This document shows, in pieces, positions 48,129-58,900 of a stretch of 64,000 bases of DNA. The stretch comes from Sanderia malayensis. Lineage: Eukaryota > Cnidaria > Scyphozoa > Semaeostomeae > Pelagiidae. A program made the translations under genes and the position numbers. The first letter of the stretch is position 1, and the number at the start of each line of letters is the position of its first letter. Below the pieces are notes generated by a model that made no database searches, was not told the DNA's origin, and was given only the letters and a program-made list of their open reading frames with translations. The stretch lies in the NCBI GenBank assembly GCA_013076295.1, contig RQOL01000906.1, positions 4,526,001 to 4,590,000 on the forward strand. The letters are read 5' to 3'.

Positions 48129-51100
48129 TTAATCCACGTTTTTGCCATTTCTGACACAAATAATGAAATAGACAAGATTAAGAATCAGAAACAATGCAGG
48201 ATAGATCACTCTGCAATATCTGTCGAGTCGTTTGCCTGGCGTTACTTTTTCTGCCGTTGTCTCTTGTTGTTGTTGTTGTTCAATGATCTTTTTTTTCTTT
48301 GCTGTTGCATAACCATGTCTAGAACCCAATCCCATATTTGCTGTGGTCGTGGTGGAGGTTGAATAGCAGTCGGCTTGCTCAAGTATTTCAAGATTTGTTG
48401 TCGTTACTGTTGGCTTTCGAACCCTTGTAACTGTCGATGTATCGCGGTAATGCTTGCTGGAAGTATAATTTCTGCTGTTACCAACTTGTTCCTCACCCTC
48501 TCCTTCTTCGACCTCCCCGTCTTCCTCCTCTCCTTTCCCGGAAAGTTTTTTGGCAATTACAGTCTCGATGGCCACACTTAGTACGTAGATGAAACACCCA
48601 ATAAGGTAGAAGTCGATTGTTTTGGCGTAACTGACCTTGGGCAGTGATTCATTGATTGACGTCATCAGAAATACAAGTGTTAGAAGACAGGTTATCCCCA
48701 GGCCAATGCGGTCTCCTGAATGACAGTGAACTCGTACTATATTCCATGATTGTTTGAATAATCGACGAGAGGGAGGAGGAAAAGGAGAAGGTTGGGAATA
48801 TATTAGTATTCATAACATAACACCTTGAACAGTAAGCAAATGGGGTAAGACTTTTATTGGAGAGGTTGATAATCTGGAGTATTACGAAATACCATAATAT
48901 TGACACTGTCACGTCTTATCAAACTCACCCATGTATTTACTTACCAACGTCTTCTGGACTCATCCAGAAAGGCAACCATGACAACATGACAACGAGATGC
49001 AAGGGAACGTAAATCTGAATTATATAGTATCCAAGATGTCGGTCCAGATAAAATTTGACTTTCAACCGCGAGAAATCGTCTGTAAGATTGAATTTGATTT
49101 TGATTTTAATTGTTGCTTCTTTTCATTAAAAGTACAAGACAAATGGGGGGGGGGAAGCAATGACGTTTTCTGTCCATCATTTTATTGTCTCCTTTCTTTC
49201 TATTTCACCCCTCGACGCCTTTTGTTTCAATGTGTTCGGCTGGCCTTACCCCTTTTCTACTTAGCCTCTCTCATTTATGATAAGCCATTAACTTTACGGT
49301 GGTGTAACCTTGTGGTTAAGGCGCTGGGTTTGATCCTTTAGAGGTAATCCCTTCACTGGCTCAAATCCACGTATGGTCAGAACCACGAGCTACAAGCCGT
49401 CAGCCAACTCAGCCGTCCATCCTTCCGAGGTCGGTAAATAAGTACCCAGAATTTTTGAGGGTAAGGGTTTATACCAACTGGACCCACATTGATAACAATC
49501 ATCAATGCTGAAATTGCTATCCAGTATATATATTCGTACTTACTTACTTACCAGCCTGGAAGGAAACACCATGTTTTACTGGAATATGCTACTATTTACT
49601 ACCACAGTGTAGTAAAGTGTAAAGTGAACTTACCAGATACGTATCTTGCTTGACCTTTTTCTAGTTTAATTTTGCTAATTTTGAACTGTTGTAGCTCTCT
49701 ATTTTGTATAAAAACAGGAGATTGCTTGTGCCACGTTAGGTTCAATTGATTCTTTTTGTATGCATCTGAGAGACAAAAAGATATTAATTGAAACGAATTA
49801 CGCAATTACTATTTACTAATTGATCTTTCTATAATTAAAGATACTCTCGGTCATGATGTTTAGTAAAAGTTTAAAAAACAGTCTGTTTGGTTTTTCATCT
49901 TTCAGAATTTCTTGTAATGGTATTGGAGTTAGGTTGACAACGGTGTTAGTTGTTGTAGTACGATGCTGTTAGTTTGGTGTGGCATTTTCGATATTGCCAT
50001 TGTAATAATAATATTATGTATATTGACAAGATTACAATATACTCACAGCTTTCTATAACCATTTCGCAGAGCTGAGAATCAAAAGGAAAATATATGACGT
50101 TTTGAGGGCACTTTCCAACCACGCTTGCCCTTAGAAAATACAATGCAATTGATAAAGCTATTGATTCGCTTGCAAGAAGTATGGAATTTTACAAAATAAA
50201 AGTTGGAGGTATTTGTGTGGCTGGGACATCAAATCTATGTTTACTGAAAATACAGTGCAGTATTATTCCAGTATTATTATTATTGCAGTATTATTCCACT
50301 GAAAATACAGTGCAGTATTATTCCAGTATGCTGATTCCTTGAATGGAAGCGAAAAAATGTTGCAACTGGAATTTTAATAATTGACAAAAATTTTATTGCT
50401 CTTTTACCGTATACTGCTAACCATGTTGCCATCCTTCCGGATTCGCATGAAGTAATTGTATTTAGTTATTTCACTTTTGTCAGTTTTCAAGGCATTCTCA
50501 AAAAACAGATCAGGCCTCCAAATGTTCTTATGGGGATCTCCTGATATGACGATGTCCTCTGTTTCATTATGACACCATCGTGTGTCTTTCCACATCATCC
50601 GCAGGTATACATCTGACTCATATGACTGCAAGAATTAAATTATTATTGGTATTGGTATTGGTATTGGTATTGGTATTGGTATTGGTATTGGTATTGGTAC
50701 GATAAGAGTCGAATTTTGTGTGATAACCGTGCCACACCCAAAAAGAGGAAAAATATAGTTGTGTTATTTGATATTTTCTTGCCTGCTTTCTTGTACTTAT
50801 TTCGTCTAGCTTTATGAAGTACAAAACAACTTGCAATTCCAATGGACCACCTGTAAAGAAAGATATATTTGGCGTTTACCCAACGTGTCTGATTTAACCG
50901 ACATTGACTTTCACGGGTTATGAATTTGGTTAAGCCAAGCGTTTGATTTTATATGGAAAAATAGATGCTGTCCTCTCAAATTAGCTAAGAGGAGAGCATT
51001 ATCATATTTTGTCGCTATAAGCATTGTCTGGGGTATTGGTGATAGGGAGTTCTTTTTTAGAATTTAAAGACAAGGGCCAAAACCTTAGTTCAGGATCGGC

Positions 51101-51917
51101 TTTCGTCCCACTTAGATCAAATGCTAAAAAACAAGAAAACCAACCCAAATTTTGCCCAATATTGCTCTTCCTCTGAGATCAGAGGCAATAACGATGGAAA
51201 ACCAACCCCACTTTTGTTCAAGATCGCTGTTCCACTCCGTCAAAGACCAAGGGAGATGGCGCGCGAAGGGCGCCTGAATTCCTAGTCTGTTAAGAATGTT
51301 AGTAAGCTTGTTTTGTGAAGATTGAATTGAGATTTGAATGAAATCACTGTTTTCTTACCTGTTATATTTGGCCTGGTGAAACTGTGATCATTTGTGAGTA
51401 ACTTTTTTATACTGTTGGAAATGTGTTGTTCTTCTGGAGAGCTTGAAAGTCAAGGTAAACTAGTTTTACGAAGCGAAAAGGTCAATTCAAGAGAAACTCT
51501 AGGCCCCGGAAAACCATTAAGTGCCACTTATTTTTTGGCACTGGATACCTCTGGCCCGACCCATTCATGATCCAGTGCGTAAAAGTCTTAACAATCTTAC
51601 ATAAAAAAGAATTTATTTTCAGAATTTCCAGGCTTTGCATCAGTTTGAGTGGAGTCCGCCGTTAGCAATGGCTCGCCCACTCTTTTGTCAATATCTTTCC
51701 TATCCTATCGTGTGTCAAGGCGAGGCTACGTCCAGAATACTGTGTATGAAAGTAATTGACACATCTCTTGCAATGGAACTATTAAAATTGAAGCCAAAAC
51801 TAGAATGCTTTATCTGTTTTCTGATAATACTTACGAGGTATCGCAATGCTGTGAGCAGACAGAAGCCATAACCACTGTAACTACCATTAATGTTATTTTC
51901 ATCATTCTGAGTTTCAT
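48129..51917 (-). CDS. LGIC-3: glycine/GABA-type Cys-loop receptor subunit with acidic M2 filter
   Basis: Exons in gene order: 51917-51835, 51441-51359, 50850-50783, 50625-50408, 50129-50047, 49765-49634, 49079-48945, 48715-48129; 462 residues. Signal peptide MKLRMMKITLMVVTVVMASV; loop D YLRMMW, loop A IWRPDLFFEN, Cys-loop CPQNVIYFPFDSQLC, loop B ESYAY, loop C YVSDDFSRL (paralogues have SG in place of SD), M1 HLGYYIIQIYVPLHLVVML, M2 GDRIGLGIT, then SINESLPKVSY, and M4 ending GKNVD. The M3-M4 loop is acidic (EEGEGEEQ) and has a short Gln run. The intron after exon 3 begins GCAAGA, a GC donor, where the paralogues have GTAAGA. A tRNA-derived SINE sits in intron 6 and an ATTGGT microsatellite in intron 3. 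No lesion seen. Confidence 0.86.
49298..49550 (+). mobile_element. tRNA-derived SINE in LGIC-3 intron 6
   Basis: The head GGTGTAACCTTGTGGTTAAGG has a Pol III A-box-like TGGTTAAGGCG, and GGCTCAAATCC about 55 bp downstream resembles a B box. A body with TCCTTCCGAGGTCGGTAAAT follows, and the tail is a short TACT tandem repeat. This is the usual SINE plan: tRNA-like head, unrelated body, simple-repeat tail. It is antisense to LGIC-3. The tRNA part is too degenerate to be a functional tRNA gene. Confidence 0.75.
50644..50699 (+). repeat. (ATTGGT)n microsatellite
   Basis: About nine uninterrupted hexamers lie in LGIC-3 intron 3, just upstream of exon 4 in gene orientation. Shorter versions of the same motif (GGTATTGGTATTAG) occupy the same place in LGIC-2, LGIC-4 and LGIC-5, so the tract predates the duplications. 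Confidence 0.92.
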
Positions 51918-52852
51918 GATTTAATTTGAGGAAAACACACTATTTATTTCGTGCTTGTTCTTACTTAGTTGACGTTGAAATAAGACTTCACAGCTGGAGT
52001 GTGATAATTAGTTGAAGACGAATGAATGCTTTATTTTCCATTTTTTCATTGGATAACATTTTTTATTTCAATGAATATTTATATTCATTGAACAATGAAC
52101 TCTTCTGTAAGATAAATAGTAAATTGAGTTTGCTATCCAGTTGTTTTGTTTCAATGCATGTGGCAGAAGTGATTTTATTGTAAAATCTTCCTCAAACCTG
52201 GCTGATATGATAGGAATCTTCATTGCAGCATTCAAGGTTTCCAAACCAATAGATGAAAATATGGAGCTTTCAAAGTTATTAAATTTTAAAATTTTTTTAG
52301 GAGTATAGCCAGGCTCAAGTTTAATCAACAGTTGATCAAGTTAATCAACTAATTTTTGTTTACAGAGTGTTTTCAACAAATTACACCAGCGTGACCTTTG
52401 TTCCATAAATTTTATTCATCCTCTTTCTATAACCTTCTTTATCGAATCGAACCCTTTGACAAACGTTGCACCACGCAAACAATCAGACTGTTTCTTGAAG
52501 AATGGTTTCTCCTAGACGATATAACAGTTCTATATAACAGTTATAACAGTTTAAGACAACTCTATGCTGGTTGCTAGCACTTACATATGTAGCACCACCA
52601 GTGTGAAATGCAATACCAGATAATGTAAAGACAAGTCCGAATGTTGAATATTTCAAAAAGCTCTTTCAGTCACCTTATTTTAGGATTAGTTCATTAGTTC
52701 ATTAGCTCATTAGTTAATCATTAGTTTCTTAATGAATAGTTTTCATTTTGCTTCAGATATTTAACTTCTGCCTTTAATCTTAAAGTATATCTTAGTTAAT
52801 ATTGTAACACAAACATTGCTGTGCAATTAATATATATAAATGAGTGTTCTTC
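51918..52852. other. Spacer between LGIC-3 and LGIC-4
   Basis: No gene is recognised. A minus-strand stretch near 52160-52330 stays open and reads GYTPKKILKFNNFESSIFSS. It resembles segments in other spacers and is treated as a possible decayed sequence of the repeat unit. Near 52690 there are short TTAGTTCATTAG repeats. Confidence 0.5.
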
Positions 52853-55800
52853 TTAATTCATGAGTTTGCCCTTTTGGATGCATATAATGAAGTAAAAAAG
52901 ATTGAGAACAACAAATAATGAAGGATAGATCACTCTGCAATATTTGTCAAGTCGCTTTGCTGGTGTCAACTTTTTTGCCGTTGTCTCTTGTTGTTGCTGT
53001 TGCTGTTGTTGTTGTTGTGCTATGATTTCTTCCTTTTTTGCGGTCGGGTTATCTAATACCCTATTAGCTGTGCTGGTAGTGGAGGCAGAATAGCAGTCGG
53101 CTTGCTGAAGTATTTCAAAATTTGTCGTTATTACTGTTGGATTTTGAATCGGTGTAACTGTAGATTTATCTCCACAGCACTTGTTGCAAGTAAACGTCCT
53201 GCTGCAAAATTGCCCCTCTTTTTCTTCTGTTCTCTGTTCTCCTTTTCCAGAAAGTCTTTTGGCAATAACCGTCTCAATAGCCACACTTAGTACGTACATG
53301 AAACAACCAATCAGGTAGAAGTCGATTGTCTTGGCGTAACTGACCTTGGGTAGCGATTCATTGATTGACGTCATCAGAAATACCAGTGTTAGAAGACAGG
53401 TTATCCCTAAAGCAATGCGATCGCCTGAATCGGAGAAAGTTTGTTAAGAAAGTCTATTTGCCGTAAAGGTTCGAGTAATGGCCTCCTGTGTCTCTTTGTT
53501 AACTTATTTAGTTCTTAATGGGACGTTTAAAGGTCGCAACGGTATGAAAGGAGAGTTTTTACTTGGACTCTATTTGCCAAATATGAACTGTCGCAGGTGA
53601 GGAACTGTCAGAAAAGAAACTAATGTATCTACATACTTACCAACATCTTCGGGACTCATAAACAAAGACAACCATGATAACATGACAACAAGGTGACATG
53701 GGATGTAAATTTGGATTATGTAGTATCCAAGATGTCGCTCCAGATAAAAATGGACTATCAACTGCGAGTAATCGCCTGTAAGATTGAATCGCATTTTATT
53801 TCTAATTGTTGCTTCTCTGTATTACAAATTTAAGACAAGTAAATGATTATTAAATCTTCTGTTTTTTTCTTGGCCCTCTTCTTGTGTTATTGAATCTATT
53901 TCAAATGTTTACGGTCGAAGGCTTGGTTTACTGGCTGTATCTCCTTCTCAGCTTCCTTGATGGATCTTAAACCATTATCCACCTGAAGCCATTTTGTTTT
54001 AATCTAATATTCTACTTGCTTCTTACTACTACAGTGCTGTAAAATAAACTTACCAGATATGTATGTCGCTTGGCTTTTTTCCAGTTTAATTTTGATTATT
54101 TGAAACTGTTGCAGTTTTCTAATTTTTATAACAACAGGAGATGGATGGTGCCACTTCAGGTTCAAGTGATTTTTTGGGTATCCATCTGAAAAAAGAGATA
54201 TCAATTGAAGCGAAAATAAATCAAAACGATTTATTGTTGATCTTTTTATGACCAGACAACTGCATTATGCATAACACGTTTCTCTATCCATGCATAGAGA
54301 GAAGTGCTGAACAAACATTTTGTACTTTCAGTGTGTTAGATAATAATATTGGAGTTTGATTAATAATAGCATTGCAATGGTATGATATTGGTGTTAAGCT
54401 ATTGGCACTCTCGGTATTGCGATTGATTATGATAATGATGTTATGCAGGATGGCAAAATACGATTCACTCACAGCTTTCTATGACCATTTTGCAGTGTTG
54501 AGAATCAAAGGGAAAGTATAGGACGTTCTGTGGACACTTTCCAACCACGCTTGCGCTTGAAGATAACACAATAATTTCTATCACTGCAGGCATAAATTCG
54601 CTCAGAGAAGCTATTAAAAGTTGCAGAATGGAAATAGCAGGCATTTGTGCAGCTAAGTCATCAAATGAATGCTTTTGAACATTTAATAGTAGAAGCATGC
54701 ATTGGATGCTTGCTACAGGGTCCCCAGGCGAGCAAAGTGACCCAACACATTCACGGCCACAAGCAAATCCAACCCAGCATGCAACGGAACCTTGCCTGGT
54801 CCAGTACATACTTTTTGTGATGTGTGATCTCACCTGACCCAATTCTAGATTTTAGTGGCATCCCAGTGAACCGCATCTTTCGGTAGAAGCCTAAATGCAT
54901 TTTGTTCCAACCGCAATTTTTTGTTCGCAAGAAAATATACTACGTTTGAAAGGATCACATGTTTGCCACATTACCCTAGAAAGCTTTTAATTTGGAAGTT
55001 TACTCTTTGTGACTTGACAGCAATATTATTGCTTTCTTACCGTATACTGCTGTACATGCTTCCATCCTTTTGGATCCGAATTTGAGAATTGTATTTAGTT
55101 ATTTCACTTTTGTCAGTTTTCAATGCATTCTCAAAAAACAGATCAGGCCTCCAAATGTTCGGGTGGGGCTCTCCTGATATGATGATGTCCACTCTTTCAT
55201 TATGACACCATCGTGTGTCTTTCCACATCATCACCAGGAAAACATCTGACTCATATGACTGCAAGAATTAAATTTGGTATTGGTATTAGTATTGGTAAAA
55301 ATGTTGATTTATTTTGGATACTTTCCATTCACTTGTAGAGAGAATGTGTAACGCGAAGATGAATCAAAGTATGGCTAATAACTTTTTAAAGCCCTAAACA
55401 GAGGAAGAAGTCAGGTGAGTTATTTTATATTTTCTTACCTGTTTTTTTGTGCTTATTTCATCGAACTTTATAAAGTGCAAGCCGACTTCCAATGCCAATG
55501 GACCACCTATGATAAAAGATACATCGGGAAGAATTTTAAGGTTAAAGTGCCCCTACACCTTATTTTTTTATTGGCTAAAACTATAGATTCGAATGCGCTG
55601 ATTCTGAATCCGTTTATATTTTTTTGATATGACAAGTAGTTTTTGAGATACGAGGCAACGCGTGCCACTTTTTCGTGGTCAACTTTTAGGACCGTAATTT
55701 ACCTACTATGACATCATAGTAGGTAAACTCCAATGTAGTGGCTGCTCGTTGTACTCAGTGGCGGCGGGCGTAGGCCTACATTCAGTATAATAAATAGTGT

Positions 55801-57793
55801 TTGCGTTGCGCTTTTGTCGTGTGGTATTTGTGCAATTTTGGTGATCAGAATCGAATAGAAAGTTTCCACGAATTAACATTCTTTGTCGGATAGTAGTTCA
55901 TGACAGTAGGGATTGCAGTGCCGAGGAATGCGAAGATGGCGAGGGGATAGGATTGATCGTATCGTAGAGCAAAGCAGATCGTTGATAGTGATACCGATGA
56001 AGGAGAAACCTGATGCATTTGATGCCATTTGGCTGAGAACTCTTTCAGTCAAAGCCATGAAAGAGATGTGAGCAAGAAAAGAAATGTTGAAAGAAAACTT
56101 TCTGGGCATTTGACTAGATCTGAATTATTATCTTTTTGTTGTGTTTGTGATGAAGCAAAAGTGTATATCAAAATTCAATATACGCAATAATTTAGGCCAT
56201 CATATCCGTGTCAGTCTAAACCTTTGGGGTTTGAGGAAGCTTGAAACGATTCGATTTTCATTTGGAACAGCAAGTGTAGAAAATCTGCAACATAATTCCT
56301 TATTACTACACATGAATTTCGTTATTGTACCGAAATTATTGCGCTTTGTTGTTTGATTTATTTCATTCATGATGAGGCGTCCATAGAATTTCTTCCGTCG
56401 TTGCGAATTGATGAAATCTATCCATCTCCTTCTCCTCACAGTTTTAGGGCGATCATTCTGATAAAGCAGAATTTTGTGAAGCCATACAAATTTTGATTTA
56501 TCGGGTGTATTTCCATGGGCTAGCAAAACACATCGATATGGCATATTATCCCAGTTTTATCATCATGTTTTGATGCTCTTCTTGGCATCCCTGATCCCGT
56601 ACAGTTTTAACATTGCACGGCCCACGCCCGCCTCCACTGAGCACAACGAGCAGCCACTACATGGGAATTTTGTAATTCCTCCCCACAGCTGCAAACTCAT
56701 CGCAAGCCTTTCAAATTTCAATGTCATAATGCGCCGACCTGTTTCTAATCATCAAAGTCAAAAAAACAAATATCGAGTGCATCGTATGAGAGAAAATTGA
56801 TGCCGGATTTGTTGCTCCAGTACGGGAAAATGAACGGGGCACAATGGCACCAACTATGATGTCATAGTAGGTAGATCCCAGTCCTAAAAGTTGACCACAA
56901 AAAATGGCGAAAATGACGAAACATCGACACTTGCCCACGTTATAACTCGTTAACTAGACGTCAGATTTAAAAAATATTTTCGTATCTAAAATCAGCGAAG
57001 AAAGTTTTATCGATATAAAGAATAAAAAAATAAGGTGTAGGGGCACTTTAAAGACTTTTGCGACTAAAGATTTTGGCCACATAAACAAACGTATGGAAAA
57101 GGATTTTATAGTTTGTTAGAGGAACTCTAGAATATTTCGTCTCTTAGGCATATCAGCGAGTTTCTTTTCAGAACAATGAAATAAGATTTAAAATTGTTTT
57201 CCTCACCTGTTATATTTGGCCTGGTGACACTATAATCATTTGCCAGTAACTTTTTGACACTGTTAGCAATACGTTTTTCTTGTTGAGAACTTGAAAATCA
57301 AGGTAAACTAGTTTTACCAACAAAGAATTTGTTTATTCATTTCAAGGAAGGTTGGCTCGGGAAGCTGATAGACGCGAACTCATTTTTGAACACTGACATG
57401 AACCTTGGCCTCGGAGTAGTTGTCCCTCTTGGTAGCATGACCATTATGCACCACATCCCAATTTTGAAGTATGCCCATTGGGGGGTCTACCCTCAAGGAC
57501 TTGAGAATTTTCATCAGCCCACTTCCACTTTCTTCCTTTGATGTCTGGCATGTCGAAGTTTGTGACTCCCGTTTCTATTGGAAATCTATCCTATCCTATT
57601 GTGTGTCCAGAATACTGTCCATGAAAATTAATGAGATATCTCTCGCAATGGATCCATTAAAATACAAACTTAAAATTAAACGATTTGGTCTGTTTTCTGA
57701 TAATACTTACGAGTTATCGCAATGCTGTGAGCAGACAGAAGTCACGACCACCATACCAACTATTAATGCTACTTTCATCGTTCTGAGTTTCAT
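52853..57793 (-). CDS. LGIC-4: glycine/GABA-type Cys-loop receptor subunit with acidic M2 filter
   Basis: Exons in gene order: 57793-57711, 57289-57207, 55506-55439, 55258-55041, 54555-54473, 54185-54054, 53775-53641, 53424-52853; 457 residues. Signal peptide MKLRTMKVALIVGMVVVTSV; Cys-loop CPQNVLYFPFDSQHC; loop B ESYGYP; loop C YISGDYSQL; M1 HLGYYIIQIYIPCHLVVML; M2 GDRIALGIT; M4 near the end. Loop D reads FLVMMW: the Arg kept in the other copies (and important for agonist carboxylate binding in GlyR and GABA receptors) is Val. The M3-M4 loop has eleven Gln. Intron 2 is enlarged to 1.7 kb by a transposon. The 5' half and upstream flank resemble LGIC-2, the 3' half LGIC-5. It may be a non-binding or altered-ligand subunit (inference). 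Confidence 0.85.
55546..57047. mobile_element. 1.5-kb DNA transposon with TTAA flanks and THAP-like remnant
   Basis: At least 27 bp of perfect inverted termini start AGTGCCCCTACACCTTATTT, flanked by TTAA at 55542-55545 and 57048-57051. LGIC-2 supplies the empty site (AAGGCCAAAGACTTTT against AAGGTTAAAGACTTTT). Further inverted similarity continues inward in patches (TTTACCTACTATGACATCAT and its counterpart near 56860). On the minus strand at 56544-56200 a frame starts MPYRCVLLAHGNTPDKSK and contains RRRRWIDFINSQRRKKF, resembling a decayed THAP DNA-binding domain missing its second zinc ligand and downstream Cys-His. TTAA plus THAP fits Kolobok-like elements; piggyBac-like is an alternative. 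No intact transposase. Confidence 0.8.
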
Positions 57794-58900
57794 GATTTCT
57801 GTTGATGAAGCAGGTAGCTGTAGAGGCTTTATTTATTTCTTGTGTGTTCTTGGTTAGTTGACGTCGAAATAAGATTTTTCATTTATTGTTCAATAATAAG
57901 TTGAAAGCTTTCGATTGACTATTCAATCGTTTTATTTCTCGGTGTGCAATTGATTTATATTTTAATTCAGTATCATACCGATCCATTGTCCAATCAATTT
58001 CTATAGTTCAATGAAGATTCATATTTACTTTGGACTTTTATCTAAATAAAGATTCGTTTTGCTGGTATTTTTATCTATTTGAGTTTGATATTATCCTAAG
58101 TGATCTCAATCATTATTTACAAAATTTCTCCTTCGGTAATTTTCAAATATGAGAGGAGTCCCAATACACTACCCGCTCGCAAGATTTCAAATGCAAATAT
58201 TGACGTTCTAAATTCAATAACTTTTAACAGTTTCTCTTTGTCAGAAAGATGCTTTTGAAGGAAGGTATTATCAATAACATCTTGTTGGAATTTTTTCAAT
58301 GGCTGCAAGAGAAACTCGTTGGAACGATATTTCAAGCTCAAGATCTAAACGTTTTAAAAAAGAATAACATGGCAAGTTTTTACTTTCAAAACCTGTCAAG
58401 TTATAAACCCTAGGTTAATTTTTGTTTTCGATTCTTGCAAAGTTACAACGGAGAGCCAAACAATACATGGTGTCTTCTTTGTCGTTTTAAAAGGAGGTGG
58501 TTCAGTTGTTTCAAGTCAGGTTGAACAAAGAGGCAAGATTTGCCATATGTTGCTATCTCAACAGTTAATAGATGTAACAGTCGACCCGTTCAATGGTGTT
58601 GGGGGTAAAGGGGTATTTTGCCATGACAAGGATCAACAAAATTGTCTTGTTCACTCTGTTGAGCTGTTGGTAGTTAAGAAGTCCCAATCTTGTCACCAAT
58701 GTGCTGCATGCGTTCTCAGAGGGAGACGATAGAGAGACGTTTTTCTTAAATCGTGCATCATAGATTGATTCTCAATCGTAATAAATATGATGTATATGAA
58801 TATAGCCCTTTGTAATCATTAGTAATTATTACTTTTATCATATCAGTTCGTAACAAATAAACATTGTTGTGCAATTGATATATATAAATGAGCGTTCTTC
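57794..58900. other. Spacer between LGIC-4 and LGIC-5
   Basis: No gene is recognised. It shares long near-identical blocks with the LGIC-2/LGIC-3 spacer, including a minus-strand open segment at 58341-58117 and a plus-strand one at 58547-58732. Both have diverged partners at 47340-47500 and 47600-47797. Confidence 0.55.

Noticed and set aside
49298..49375. A tRNA gene
   Set aside because: A- and B-box-like motifs exist, but the acceptor and anticodon stems do not close convincingly and a SINE body and tail follow.
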